Both the position numbers and the translations under genes were made by a program. Below, piece by piece: positions 1 through 9,699 of a stretch of DNA of 64,000 nucleotides. This DNA comes from Anaerolineae bacterium (lineage in GTDB: Bacteria > Chloroflexota > Anaerolineae > Anaerolineales > Anaerolineaceae). The stretch covers positions 124,001 to 188,000 of the forward strand of contig JABLXK010000001.1 of the NCBI GenBank assembly GCA_013178095.1, in the 5' to 3' direction. The notes under the pieces were generated by a model. It ran no database searches, had not been told where the DNA came from, and saw nothing but the letters and a program-made list of their open reading frames with translations. Within the stretch, counting starts at the first letter, position 1; every line of letters begins with the position of its first letter.

Positions 1-1
1 G

Positions 2-391
2 ATCCATGGTTTCAACTCCTGGGTGCCGGGCGAGGTCAGTTGGATCATCCCCAATGAAGTGGGTTTGAAAGACGATTCAAGGATCCCGGCGCTGGTCCAG
101 CCTTACGTGGACATGCTGCGCGCTTTCGGGTTCCGCGACGATTTCCTGGTGATTTACCTGCGGCCGGCGCTGTACCTGTACCTGGCTGTTATTTGCGTGG
201 CGGCATTGCTATTGCGCCACAGGGATTACAAAGCCCTGCTGGTGATCTTCCCCAGCTTGCTGCAATCTGCCATCCTGTTTTTAGTCAGCTACGCGCCGGC
301 CATCCGCTACCAGTACAGCATCTACCTGGTGGGAACGCTGCTGTTGGTTTTGCCATTCCTGCCGGACACGGACGCAGAAAAAAGCAACTGA
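2..391 (+). CDS. C-terminal part of a polytopic membrane protein (partial)
   Basis: The reading frame is open to the left edge (I-H-G-F-N-S-W precede the first possible GTG at 23), so only the last ~130 residues are present. A short extracytoplasmic stretch is followed by three hydrophobic segments (about LYLYLAVICVAALLL, LLVIFPSLLQSAILFLV and YLVGTLLLVLPFL) and a short acidic tail. Position and layout resemble the C-terminus of GT-C type glycosyltransferases such as the three genes that follow on the same strand. The catalytic N-terminal part lies outside the window, so the function is inferred from context. Confidence 0.6.
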   Translation: MHGFNSWVPGEVSWIIPNEVGLKDDSRIPALVQPYVDMLRAFGFRDDFLVIYLRPALYLYLAVICVAALLLRHRDYKALLVIFPSLLQSAILFLVSYAPAIRYQYSIYLVGTLLLVLPFLPDTDAEKSN

Positions 392-437
392 TGGATTGCG
401 GACAATCAATAACAGAGGGCGAGAAAGCATTCTGAAG

Positions 438-2213
438 ATGGGAAAGATTTGGGAACAATCACAAGAATTCCTGGAAACCAGGCGGGGCGCTCTGGCCGCT
501 TTGCTGTTGATTTTCGTTCTGGGCGTGCTGGGGACTGTGTATCTGGTGGATGCGAACGTGTACGGCCCGATGCATTTCAACGACGAGGTGCGCTATTGGG
601 AAATTGCACTTAACCTGTATAAAGGCAGCTTTTCCTTCGCCGAAAACACCGATTACCCGCCTTTTTACTCCATTTCCCTCCTGCCGGCTTTTTACTTCTT
701 TTCGCCGTTTGCGCGCTACGCCGCCGCACGCTGGCTGAATGCGATTTATGTGACCAGCGCGATTATCCCGGCTTACCTGATCCTGCGCAAATTTCTCAAC
801 CGGCGCGCGTCTCTGCTGGCGGTAATTGTGCTGCTGTGCAGCCCGATCCAGGTGGTCATCCCGCGCGTGCTGATCAGCGAGAATACTTTTTACCCGCTGT
901 TCATGTGGGCGTTCCTGCTGGCTTTCACCAACCTTTCGCCGGTTGAGCGCAAGTTGCATTACCTGGAAGACGCCGCATTCGGAATCCTGCTGGCGCTGCT
1001 GTACGCTACGCGCTTCATCGCGCTGGTGCTGATCCCGGCGCTGCTGCTGATCTGGTGGCTGAAACCGTTTGGGGATGAAAAACCTCCGCTGTTTTTATCG
1101 TGGAAGAAGGTGCTTCATCTGGCGATCGTGCTGGCGCCCATGCTGGCGCTGGTGGGGATTTGGTTCGCGCAGGGCCTGGCGGATGGGGCTGCGTTGAAAA
1201 TGATGATGGGATTCTCCATCGCGGACCATCCCAACCCGGCCCAGCTCGGCAGGCGCCGGCTGGTTATGTGGATGATTTTCTATTTATCCTACAGTGTTTT
1301 AATCGCCGCGCCGTATTTGGGGCTGATGCTGGCGTCGCTCGGGCAATTCAAGATTAAGAAATGGCGCGAGGATGAAAACCGTTGGTGAGTCGCGCTGGCG
1401 ATCATCGTTTTCTTCTTCCTGCTGGCCTGCGTGCGTCATTCCTGGCGGGCGGCCTATAACTACCCCGATCCGGTGAAGCTGCAGGGACGCTACATCATGT
1501 ATTTCGGCCCGCTGTTCCTCATCAGCGCTTTTATTTATTTCAAGGAGCGAGCGCTGCCTAAAAGGTCCGCTCTGTATCAAGGAGCGATCATCCTGTTATC
1601 CTGCGCATTGGTGGTCTTTTCCTATGCGGTGTTGTTCGAGCAATTCATCTTCCTGAAAGCGGAGCTGGGCGCTTCGGTGAATTCGCCTTACGGCAGCCTG
1701 ATGCGCACCCTGAAGAGCGGTTACGTTGCCCTGACGCTGGCGGCAGCGGCGGTCAGCATACTCCTGGTCGGGAGAAAGCGATCGCTTCACATTGGGATTT
1801 TCTCATTATTGCTGATTGCCTTTTACCTGTTCGGCGACGTGCGGATTTACCAAAGAATCCTGACTTCGCGCCAATTATTGAATTCCCACATCCACAACCT
1901 GCTGGCAGTCATCGAACCCTACATCCCCGAAGCGGAAGAGCGCGCGGCCATCACACTGGAAATCCCCAGCGACAGCGAATCGCGCGTGATCCGTTCCTGG
2001 CAGCAATCCCTGAACTTTGCCGGATACAGCGAGAATGCGTTAATCCCCAGCGGCGAGGTGGACGCGGATCCCAGCCTGGTATTCCGGGCGGAGTACGCCG
2101 GCCATCGGTTCGACCTATACCAATTGACTGCCGGGGAATACCGGCAAACGGAAGCATATAAATTCTCTCATTCGGGTTATTACTACGCCTTTGAAGAGAT
2201 GCCAGCAAATTAA
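438..2213 (+). pseudogene. GT-C (ArnT/PMT-like) membrane glycosyltransferase interrupted by an in-frame TGA
   Basis: Two open stretches (to 1388 and from 1389) lie in the same frame and are separated only by TGA at 1386-1388. The codons straight after it (VALAIIVFFFLLACV) continue a membrane helix, so this reads as one ~590-codon gene with a nonsense codon, close to the 619 and 641 residues of related proteins in this window. Family features are the acidic N-terminal loop FNDEVRYW, the DYPPFYSI motif and about ten hydrophobic segments, typical of polyprenyl-phosphate-sugar-dependent GT39-like enzymes. ATG 438 was chosen; an in-frame TTG at 396 is an alternative. If the stop is a sequencing error or is read through, the product would be intact. 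Confidence 0.6.
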
Positions 2214-2251
2214 ACGGGGCGGCTTTGCATTAGAATCAATTGCGGGTTGGG

Positions 2252-4885
2252 ATGACTGAACGGAAACATTATGAATTATCGGAAGAGGAAAAAGTGATCA
2301 AGAAACAACAAAGAAACCTCCTTGCGGATACTCTGAAATTTCTCATACTCATTACGATGGAAGGGTTTGCATCCGCGGCCTGGCTGCTGTTGATACCAAA
2401 GTCATCCAGCAACGCTGAATTTCTGGGTTACTCATTTGAACGGCTGGCCTTGTTGGTTCCAATTCTCGGCCTGGCGGCTTTGGCGGGATTGTTGAGACTG
2501 GCGCTTAAAACCAGGCTGAACTGGCAGTCTGCGCTGGAAAATCAGAAAACCAGAGTCGATCTATCACGCAAGGGAATTGTGCTGAGTTTCCTGTTGGCGT
2601 TATTCTCATGGAGTATCCCTTTTTTTGTGTTCTTTTTGCATATTCTCGACGATATCGGTGCTTATGTTCGTCTGCTGCCGGTTTTTGTTTATGCTTTTCT
2701 GGTTGGGATGGAGTGCATTATTTTTATTGCGTTGAATTGGTTGGGCGACACCCAAACGAAAGGGGAAAGCCAAAAAGTCATTTTCTTCAAAAAACCATTC
2801 TGGATTATTGCCGGGTTGTCGATCCTGATCTGGTCGATGATCGAACTAACCGGGTTGGGTAAAGCGCCGGAATATGTATCCATCATCTCCCTCGGAGTGC
2901 CTTTGTTGGAAGGACAAATTTGGTACGTGGCAGGTTTGGTTGGCTTAATCCTTTGCCTGACCAATGCATGGGCGCGATTACCTAAAAAGAATGGTCAGAG
3001 AACTAAAGCCAACATTGATCTCATTGTTTGTGTTTTACTGTGGGTTTTGGCAGCGGTATTATGGCTGAGCCTGCCCCTGCCGAGCAATAACTATTTCGCT
3101 CCCAGGCAGATGCCGCCTAACAATACGGTCTATCCATTCTCCGATGCGGCGCAGTACGATATGAATTCACTATGGGTGTGGAAGGGTTCGATAAAAGATA
3201 TTGTCATTTCCAAACCCCTCTATGTTACCTTTCTGGCGCTGGTGCATGCGTTGGTTGGGTTGGATTACGGGAAAGTAATCCTGGCGCAGACGCTGGTGCT
3301 GGCGCTGCTGCCGGCTGTGCTTTACCTGATCGGCAGAGAAATGCACAGCCGTTTGGGGGGCATCCTGTTGGGTTTGTTCGCAATCTTCCGGGAAATGAAT
3401 TCCATCCAGGCGACGAACTTTGCCAACGTATCCAATTCCAAACTGCTGCTCTCGGACCTGCCGGCGACGCTCGTGGTATGCGTACTGGTGTTGACGGTTA
3501 TCCGCTGGTTAAAATCAAACGACGCGAAAGTCGGATTGAGGCCTTTTATTATCGGCGGATTGGTAGGCTGTCTGAACCTGATGCGCATCCAAACCATGCT
3601 GCTCGAGCCATTTATCATTTTGGTTTTCATCATCCGTTATCGTAAGAATTTAAAGAAAATCCTGCAAGCCTGCGCGATTTTCACCCTGGCAGTGGCTTTG
3701 ATCATCGGCCCGGTTCTGATCAGAAACCATTCCATCACGGGAGTATATTGGCTGGATAATCCCACCGCATCTTCTTCCCTCTATCGCTTTTTCTTGAGCG
3801 CCAGCGAGGAGGAACTGGAAATCCCGCAAGCAGCCAGCGAAGAGCAAATGCTGAATCGCAACATCAGCGTGATTTCCCAGATCATCAGCAAGAATCTGGG
3901 CACCGTGGTGTACATGAGTCTCGACAATTTTATGCGGAATTTCATCTCCACCGTGTTGATTTTTCCTGTGCGGGCCGGCAATGGAATCGGATTGCTTGAT
4001 TACCTGCAAATTCGCAACCCATTCTGGATGGATGTTTACAGTCAAGCCAATATTCGGAATGCGTTGGTGGTCCTGTTCAATTTAATTATGATCTCCATCG
4101 GCATGGCTGCGGTTGGTCGCAAGAACAATTCGACGCTCATCTGGATACTGGGCTTTTATTGTATTTACAGTTCGAGTTCGGCGTTGGTGCGATTGTCCGG
4201 ATGGCGTTTTATCATGCCGGTGGATTGGTTATCCATGGCGTTTTATGCGTTTGGGATGGTCGATGGCGGACGCTGGCTGGCTTCACGGATAATCGGTTGG
4301 AACGGGATCGGAAACGAGGATGATTTGACCGGATATCAGGCAGGCGTCCCAACCAGTTCATTCAACTGGAAACCGGCGCTTGCGTTCGGAATTACCTTCC
4401 TGCTGATTGGCGCATTTATCTCCATTCGGGAGAATTTCCTTCCCGTGAGTTATCCCGAACTCTCGCAAGAGGAAGTATGCACGACTATCCAAAAAGCCCT
4501 GGATGGCAGCCGCTGGGAAGATCAAAGCAGCGAGATCTATGAGTTTTGCACCCGCGAAGATGTAAAGGCTTTCGTCGGCATCGGCATTTACCCGCGTCTC
4601 TTCAACCGGGGAGAGGGATATTACAAAAGAAATTACGACCCATATTTCGGCATTCAGGATTACCGCCGGCTGGTATTCCGAACGGTTGGTGACCCAAATG
4701 GCAAGGTTTTCATCAAAACGGATGAAAAGAAGATCCAATTTCCAGATGGCGCTTTGGTCTACGTGGTCGGTGAGGATGTGTCCAAATTTGAAGCGCGAGT
4801 GGTGTTGATCGACGGCGAAAAACCGCAATTGATCGTTTCCTCGGGAGATTTTTCCGAAACAAGCGTTTCCTCCGTGCAGGAATAA
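2252..4885 (+). CDS. Large polytopic membrane protein, GT-C glycosyltransferase-like
   Basis: About 877 residues from ATG 2252; a TTG four codons upstream is less likely. The N-terminus is hydrophilic and Lys/Glu-rich, then at least a dozen hydrophobic segments run to ~residue 730, followed by a C-terminal extracytoplasmic domain rich in aromatic and charged residues. After the first membrane block comes a loop with FSDAAQYD and, shortly after, KPLYVTFLALVH. This acidic loop followed by a Pro-Leu-Tyr segment is the arrangement of lipid-linked-sugar GT-C enzymes. It lies in a same-strand run of related genes, which suggests cell-surface glycan or glycolipid assembly. Donor and acceptor cannot be told from sequence. 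Confidence 0.65.
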   Translation: MTERKHYELSEEEKVIKKQQRNLLADTLKFLILITMEGFASAAWLLLIPKSSSNAEFLGYSFERLALLVPILGLAALAGLLRLALKTRLNWQSALENQKTRVDLSRKGIVLSFLLALFSWSIPFFVFFLHILDDIGAYVRLLPVFVYAFLVGMECIIFIALNWLGDTQTKGESQKVIFFKKPFWIIAGLSILIWSMIELTGLGKAPEYVSIISLGVPLLEGQIWYVAGLVGLILCLTNAWARLPKKNGQRTKANIDLIVCVLLWVLAAVLWLSLPLPSNNYFAPRQMPPNNTVYPFSDAAQYDMNSLWVWKGSIKDIVISKPLYVTFLALVHALVGLDYGKVILAQTLVLALLPAVLYLIGREMHSRLGGILLGLFAIFREMNSIQATNFANVSNSKLLLSDLPATLVVCVLVLTVIRWLKSNDAKVGLRPFIIGGLVGCLNLMRIQTMLLEPFIILVFIIRYRKNLKKILQACAIFTLAVALIIGPVLIRNHSITGVYWLDNPTASSSLYRFFLSASEEELEIPQAASEEQMLNRNISVISQIISKNLGTVVYMSLDNFMRNFISTVLIFPVRAGNGIGLLDYLQIRNPFWMDVYSQANIRNALVVLFNLIMISIGMAAVGRKNNSTLIWILGFYCIYSSSSALVRLSGWRFIMPVDWLSMAFYAFGMVDGGRWLASRIIGWNGIGNEDDLTGYQAGVPTSSFNWKPALAFGITFLLIGAFISIRENFLPVSYPELSQEEVCTTIQKALDGSRWEDQSSEIYEFCTREDVKAFVGIGIYPRLFNRGEGYYKRNYDPYFGIQDYRRLVFRTVGDPNGKVFIKTDEKKIQFPDGALVYVVGEDVSKFEARVVLIDGEKPQLIVSSGDFSETSVSSVQE

Positions 4886-4902
4886 GAAAGCCAGGTCGAT
4901 TT

Positions 4903-6762
4903 ATGAAAAATCTCTTAAGCCGAATTCGGGAAAACAAGATTATTTACATTCTACTGCTGACGGTGATCGCGGCAGCTTTCCTGACGCAAGCCGTGATCTA
5001 CGCCCACCAGCTGCCCTCGCGGGTGGACGAGGGTTCTTTCTTGATCAAGGGCTATTATTACGTCAAAGGCATCTACCGTCCTTTCCAGGATTACGGTCCG
5101 TGGACCAACAACATGCCGCTGGCATATTACATCCCTGGGCTGGCGCAGGCGGTTTTCGGGCCCGGGCTGAAGACCGGGCGCTACTTTGCCATTTTCATGG
5201 CGCTCTTGATGCTGGCGGCGGTTTGGCTGCTGCTGCGCCGCTTGAAGGGCAGGTGGTGGGCGCTGGCGGGCGTGTTGTTCTTCGCGCTAAACCCCGCGTT
5301 GATCAAAACATACGTACAGGCGGTTTCGCAGGTGATCGTGGCCTGCCTGCTGGCCTGGTCGCTGTTCTTCCTGATCGGCGAGAAGCGCAGCCTGGCTCAA
5401 ATCGGATTGGGAGCGTTCTTCTGCGCGCTGACCACCCTGACGCGCCAAAACATGGTTTTTATGATGGCCTTCGCCGTCCTGTACGCCTGGATTATTTTCG
5501 GGAAAAAAGCCGGCTGGGTTGCTCTGTTATGCGCGGGGCTGCCATTCCTGCTGGTGCACCTGCTCTATTACCCGCGCATCATTTCCCTGTGGGCGTCCTG
5601 GCTGCCCGGATTCATCCTGAAATTGATCCATTATCAGGCGGTCAGCAGCGGCAATGTGGAACAGGTCTGGTCACCCGATATCGGACTGCTGACGCGTTTC
5701 ACCTCCTTCTTCACGGCTGTGCGCTATTATTTCGTGCCGCTGATCGGTGTGCTGCTGTGCTTCATACTCCTGCCGCTAAAGGAAGCCTGGAAATCGAAGG
5801 TTGAACACCAAACGGTGTTCTTGCTCGGTGTGCTGTTTACGATCATGTTCCTGATGCATGCCTGGGCCTCGCTGGGCAAGAATTATTGCGTATATTGCTT
5901 CCCGATCTATCTGGCATTTTTCATCCCGATCGCGGTGGTGATGACGGCAATTGTTTTGAGCAATTTGGCTGGCATCCAACCCAAAATCAAGCTGTTTTGG
6001 GTATTGCTGATTGGTCTGTTTTTCATCCCGGGCGCTTTCCTGGGCAGCCTGGAAACGGTCGGGCGCCGGGTGATGAGCCTGGCGGTGCCGCGTATCAAGG
6101 GCGGCAGGGTCCTGGAGGGCAGCACCGAACTCTGGAAACTTTTCAGCAACCGCTTTGGTTTTTCCTACGAGGATTTGCTGCCATATATCGCGGTAGCCTT
6201 TGGGCTGATGGTCGCTGTGGTATTCCTCTGCCTGGGCTGGCTGGCTTTCCGCGGGTTCGGCAAACGGAAAGGGCTGCAGGCGGGTAATTTCATCCTGGTT
6301 GTGTTGATCGCCGTTTCATTGATCCTGATGCCCAGCCCGCTGCTGGCGGATATGCAAACCAGCAACACCTGCGGCGGGGACGTGTTGAACGCTTACGAGA
6401 AAGCCGGCGCGCAGTTGAACGAGCGCATCCCGGCGGGCGTCACAGTTTATTGGGCGGGCGGCAGCGTGGTCACGCCGCTGCTCTACCTGACGGACGATTA
6501 CGTGCATCCGCAATTATTGAATGGGGTGTATTCCAAGTATTTAGGCGGCGAGCGTGATGAGCTGGAAAAAAAGGGATATTACAACGCGGCTTCCATCGAA
6601 GCCTGGCGCGCCGAGGCGGATTATATTGTCAATAGCAACGTTAAAATGGTGGGGAGCTGGTTGACCTTCCTCAATTCGGATGATTACGATGAATACCAGC
6701 ACACGGACGCGCTGGATCCCTGCGACCCGAGCACATTTTTAAGGATATACAAGAAAAAATAA
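4903..6762 (+). CDS. GT-C (ArnT/GT39-like) membrane glycosyltransferase
   Basis: 619 residues. A first transmembrane helix (residues ~10-30) is followed by the acidic loop SRVDEGSFLIKGYYY and the DYGPWTNNMPLAYY segment, the classic first extracytoplasmic loop of ArnT/PMT-type enzymes in which the Asp-Glu pair acts in catalysis. Nine or more further hydrophobic segments follow, with a soluble C-terminal domain of ~120 residues containing paired Cys. It starts 17 bases after the previous stop, so it is probably co-transcribed, and a clear terminator follows. It probably transfers a sugar from a polyprenyl-phosphate donor outside the membrane; the substrate is unknown. Confidence 0.75.
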   Translation: MKNLLSRIRENKIIYILLLTVIAAAFLTQAVIYAHQLPSRVDEGSFLIKGYYYVKGIYRPFQDYGPWTNNMPLAYYIPGLAQAVFGPGLKTGRYFAIFMALLMLAAVWLLLRRLKGRWWALAGVLFFALNPALIKTYVQAVSQVIVACLLAWSLFFLIGEKRSLAQIGLGAFFCALTTLTRQNMVFMMAFAVLYAWIIFGKKAGWVALLCAGLPFLLVHLLYYPRIISLWASWLPGFILKLIHYQAVSSGNVEQVWSPDIGLLTRFTSFFTAVRYYFVPLIGVLLCFILLPLKEAWKSKVEHQTVFLLGVLFTIMFLMHAWASLGKNYCVYCFPIYLAFFIPIAVVMTAIVLSNLAGIQPKIKLFWVLLIGLFFIPGAFLGSLETVGRRVMSLAVPRIKGGRVLEGSTELWKLFSNRFGFSYEDLLPYIAVAFGLMVAVVFLCLGWLAFRGFGKRKGLQAGNFILVVLIAVSLILMPSPLLADMQTSNTCGGDVLNAYEKAGAQLNERIPAGVTVYWAGGSVVTPLLYLTDDYVHPQLLNGVYSKYLGGERDELEKKGYYNAASIEAWRAEADYIVNSNVKMVGSWLTFLNSDDYDEYQHTDALDPCDPSTFLRIYKKK

Positions 6763-6769
6763 AACTGAA

Positions 6770-6798
6770 AGCCGGTGAAAAACTCATCGGCTTTTTTT
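6770..6798 (+). terminator. Rho-independent terminator of the glycosyltransferase cluster
   Basis: A 9-bp stem (AGCCGGTGA pairs with TCATCGGCT, one G-T pair) with a 5-base loop is followed directly by a run of seven T. It begins 8 bases after the stop codon at 6762. Confidence 0.85.
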
Positions 6799-6939
6799 AA
6801 TTTTGCCCGGCAAAACCGGGAACAGGAGAAAATACCCTCGATGTGAGTATTGGTTCAGCATTTTTAAGCAACCAGCTTCACTAAGTTGCTTGGCTGCCGG
6901 ATACATCATACCGGCGTTTTGTGAGAAAAATAAGCAGAG

Positions 6940-7509
6940 TTACTTTTTCCTCATTTCTTTCTCAACTTTATTCGACTGCGCCCGGGCGCGCAGGAACATC
7001 TGCGTGGGGATGGCAAGAATGGCCTGCAGCACAAACGTGCCTCCCCAGGCGCAAGCAATGATGAGCGCAATTTGCCACCAGGGCAGCCCGCGCTGGAAAA
7101 GGACATACCCCAATCCTGCGTAAGCCGGATAGGTCAACCAGCTGGCATGACCCAGGATTTTGTAAAGCGACTGGTTGTAATAAACCTGCGTCAGGCTGAC
7201 CAGCATTGCCAGCACGGCGATGCCGTAGATTGCCCCGGTTTTCAATGAGCCGAACATGCTGACCAGGCAGAAGACCAGCACGGACAGGTCGTGGGGCAGC
7301 GACTGCCAGCCGATCTGCGATTGCTGACTGATTTTGGCTTCAATTACCTGGCGGCGCACGTCTTCGAATTCCTGACGGGTCAACATGCTGAAGCGCGCCA
7401 GCCATTCTTGCGCGGCGCTTTCATCCATTTTGTCCAGTTCGACCAACTTGAGGTCGAAAAGCTGCGCGGCTAATTCTTTGGCTTTGGCAAGTTTATGCGT
7501 TTTATCCAT
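6940..7509 (-). CDS. Small membrane protein with soluble helical N-terminus, unknown function
   Basis: 189 residues starting at the ATG complementary to 7507-7509, preceded by TGAGGAAT as ribosome binding site; a longer reading to 7578 lacks such a site. Residues 1-80 are charged and helical (KTHKLAKAKELAAQLFDL and on), followed by four hydrophobic segments and a basic tail ending EKEMRKK. I do not recognise the family. It stands alone between a plus-strand terminator and the divergent nagA gene. Confidence 0.6.
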   Translation of the reverse strand: MDKTHKLAKAKELAAQLFDLKLVELDKMDESAAQEWLARFSMLTRQEFEDVRRQVIEAKISQQSQIGWQSLPHDLSVLVFCLVSMFGSLKTGAIYGIAVLAMLVSLTQVYYNQSLYKILGHASWLTYPAYAGLGYVLFQRGLPWWQIALIIACAWGGTFVLQAILAIPTQMFLRARAQSNKVEKEMRKK

Positions 7510-7627
7510 ATCCTGTGTATTCCTCAATTCGTAGTAAATCCCTTTGATTAGTATAGCTGCGCGATGGGCGAGCGTCAAACCAATGCTTTTTTATCGCGAA
7601 GGATGGGTTTGTTTTTCCAGGATAGAT

Positions 7628-7657
7628 TATAATTGTAGTTACATTACTACATTACAA
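7628..7657 (+). promoter_or_regulatory. nagA promoter -10 box with overlapping operator-like dyad
   Basis: TATAAT lies at 7628-7633, followed by the dyad GTAGT-N6-ACTAC (7635-7650), itself inside a looser TTGTA...TACAA repeat. A symmetrical site at the start of transcription suggests repressor control. No convincing -35 box is visible. The regulator is not adjacent. Confidence 0.4.
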
Positions 7658-7700
7658 CAATTCCTGTCATGTTGCATGACTTCATTAAGGAGAAAAATAA

Positions 7701-8876
7701 ATGGCTAACCTTGTACAAATCAATGCCGGTATGATTTATACCCCGACCGCAGTATTGAAGAATAGCTGCGTGGTGGTGAATGATGCCGGGAAAATCCAGT
7801 TCGTCGGCCCCCGGTCGAAAGCCCCCGTTGACGCCGCCAAAACCATCCAGGCGGATCACCTGAATCTATCGCATGGTTTTGTGGATATTCACGTGCATGG
7901 CGGTTACGGTATCGGCTTCGGCATCGGCAGCAAATGGGAAGAGGATCTGGTTAACTATTCCCAATGGGTGATCAAAACCGGTGTGACCGATTTCCTGTGT
8001 TCGCTGGCGGCGGCTTCGCACAAGGAACTATGCGAGATGCTGGAAGCTTACGTGGGTTTTGCCGAAAAGGGATTGCCGGGCGCAAACCTGGCGGGTATTC
8101 ATCTGGAAGGGCCTTACCTGAATCCAGAACGAAAAGGCGCTTTCAACCCTGCCTGGCTGCGGACACCAAATATCGATGAGGCGCGCGATTTTATCCGCAT
8201 CGGCGGCAAGTGGCTCAAGCAGATGACCATGGCGCCGGAATTACCCGGTGCGCTTGAAGTGGCCGCCGAATTCCGCCGCGCGGGCCTCACGGTGGCCCTG
8301 GGCCATTCCAACGCCGATTACGACACCGCGCGCGAGGCATTGAAAGGCGATTTTACACATGTAACCCATACTTTCAACGCGCAAACCGGGCTCGACCATC
8401 GCAAGCCGGGCGTGGTGGGGGCGGTGATGTCTTCTGACGAGATCACCGGCGAATTGATCGCGGACGGCATCCACGTCAATGAGGGCGCCATGCGCGTGTT
8501 GCTGCGCAACCTGGGCAGCCAGCGGGTGGTGCTGATCACCGATGCGATCCCGGGAGCCGGATTACCCGATGGCGTTTACAGTTCGATCGGACAAACCATT
8601 ATCGTCAAGGACGGGCGGGCTACCTTGGAAAACGGTACGCTGGCCGGCAGCGCGGCGATGATGAACCATTGCGTGCGCAACGCGCATACGCTGGCAGGCG
8701 CCACCGTACAGGAAGCCATTCGCATGGCTACTTTCAACCCGGTCAGGGCGATGCACATGGAAGGGCAATTGGGCCTGGTTGCCACCGGCCGCAAGGCAGA
8801 CCTGATCCTGTTGGACGACGATTTCAACGTTCGCATGACCATGGTCAACGGCAAGATCGTTTATTCCGATTTATAA
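7701..8876 (+). CDS. nagA: N-acetylglucosamine-6-phosphate deacetylase
   Basis: 391 residues, normal family length, with AAGGAG upstream of ATG 7701. It belongs to the amidohydrolase superfamily. Metal-site and catalytic signatures are visible: FVDIHVHGG near residue 60, the HLEGPYLNPERKGA block with the metal-binding Glu, GHSNADYD, THTFNAQTGLDHRKPG and the catalytic Asp in LITDAIPGAG. NagA removes the acetyl group from GlcNAc-6-phosphate to give glucosamine-6-phosphate in the cytoplasm. An SIS-domain isomerase follows 21 bases downstream, and the same nagA-SIS pair recurs at 28926-30847. No transporter is adjacent, so this copy may serve wall recycling or a substrate taken up elsewhere. Confidence 0.9.
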   Translation: MANLVQINAGMIYTPTAVLKNSCVVVNDAGKIQFVGPRSKAPVDAAKTIQADHLNLSHGFVDIHVHGGYGIGFGIGSKWEEDLVNYSQWVIKTGVTDFLCSLAAASHKELCEMLEAYVGFAEKGLPGANLAGIHLEGPYLNPERKGAFNPAWLRTPNIDEARDFIRIGGKWLKQMTMAPELPGALEVAAEFRRAGLTVALGHSNADYDTAREALKGDFTHVTHTFNAQTGLDHRKPGVVGAVMSSDEITGELIADGIHVNEGAMRVLLRNLGSQRVVLITDAIPGAGLPDGVYSSIGQTIIVKDGRATLENGTLAGSAAMMNHCVRNAHTLAGATVQEAIRMATFNPVRAMHMEGQLGLVATGRKADLILLDDDFNVRMTMVNGKIVYSDL

Positions 8877-8897
8877 AAACAGGAATGGAGAAATAAC

Positions 8898-9644
8898 ATG
8901 GAAGAAAAAGGCTACATCAAATATTTCGATGGGATCGAGGCGATCCAAAAGAAAATCCGCGCCACCCAGGGCGAAAATATCGAGAAAGCCGCGCGCATTG
9001 TGGCGGAGGCGCTGATCAACGATCATTTGCTGCACGTGTACGGCGCCGGGCATTCAGCCTGCATTTCTGAGGAAATCTTTTTCCGTGCCGGTACGATTGC
9101 CGGAATCAACCAGATCCTGGACCTTTCGCTGGCGGGCGCGGTGAACGCCTGGAAAAGCGCTTACATGGAAAGGCTGGAAGGCATTGGCGAGATCCTCTAC
9201 CAGCACAGCCATGCCCAGCCTGGCGATGTATTCCTGGTTATCTCCAACTCCGGCCGCAACGCCGCCCCGGTTGAGATGGCGCGCGAAGCGCAGAAACACG
9301 GCCACAAGGTGATCGCGGAAACTTGCGCTGAATTCAGCCTGTCGCAGCCTTCCCGCCATTCTTCGGGAAAGCGCCTGCTGGATTACGCGGATGTGATTTT
9401 GGACAACCAGGGCGTTTACGGCGACTGTGTGGTGAAAATGGACGGATTCGAAATGCCCATGGGACCGGCTTCCGGTGTTTTGGGATCCTACATCATCCAT
9501 GCCATGCTGGTGCAGGTGGTTTTCACCATGCGCGATATGGGCGTGCAAAAACCGCCGGTATTCATGCACGGAAACCTGGACGGCGGCATGGAGTATAACC
9601 AGGCGCTGCTTGATAAATACTGGCCGCGCATCCGCAACTGGTAG
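8898..9644 (+). CDS. SIS-domain sugar-phosphate isomerase-like protein (UPF0309 type)
   Basis: 248 residues, a single SIS domain. A phosphosugar-binding loop is visible in VYGAGHSACISEE and VISNSGRNAAPVEMA, followed by the SRHSSGKRLLDYAD block and the C-terminal NLDGGMEYNQ motif that mark the UPF0309 subfamily. It is co-transcribed with nagA, so it presumably acts on an amino-sugar phosphate; the exact reaction (isomerase, etherase or deaminase) cannot be read from sequence. It is a clear paralogue of 30101-30847, which also follows a nagA. Confidence 0.8.
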   Translation: MEEKGYIKYFDGIEAIQKKIRATQGENIEKAARIVAEALINDHLLHVYGAGHSACISEEIFFRAGTIAGINQILDLSLAGAVNAWKSAYMERLEGIGEILYQHSHAQPGDVFLVISNSGRNAAPVEMAREAQKHGHKVIAETCAEFSLSQPSRHSSGKRLLDYADVILDNQGVYGDCVVKMDGFEMPMGPASGVLGSYIIHAMLVQVVFTMRDMGVQKPPVFMHGNLDGGMEYNQALLDKYWPRIRNW

Positions 9645-9668
9645 ACGGGTTTACTGCCAAAAAAACCG

Positions 9669-9699
9669 AACCATCCGGATAACCCCGGATGGTTTTTTT
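9669..9699. terminator. Terminator between convergent nagA-SIS and RACo-like genes
   Basis: A perfect 10-bp stem AACCATCCGG / CCGGATGGTT with a 6-base loop is followed by seven T. A-tracts on the left side make it usable on the minus strand as well. The T run overlaps the stop codon of the minus-strand gene. Confidence 0.85.

Noticed and set aside
1386..1388. TGA as recoded Sec or Trp
   Set aside because: No SECIS-like hairpin is evident, glycosyltransferases are not selenoproteins, and TGA is used as a normal stop throughout the window (for example cobS and btuC).
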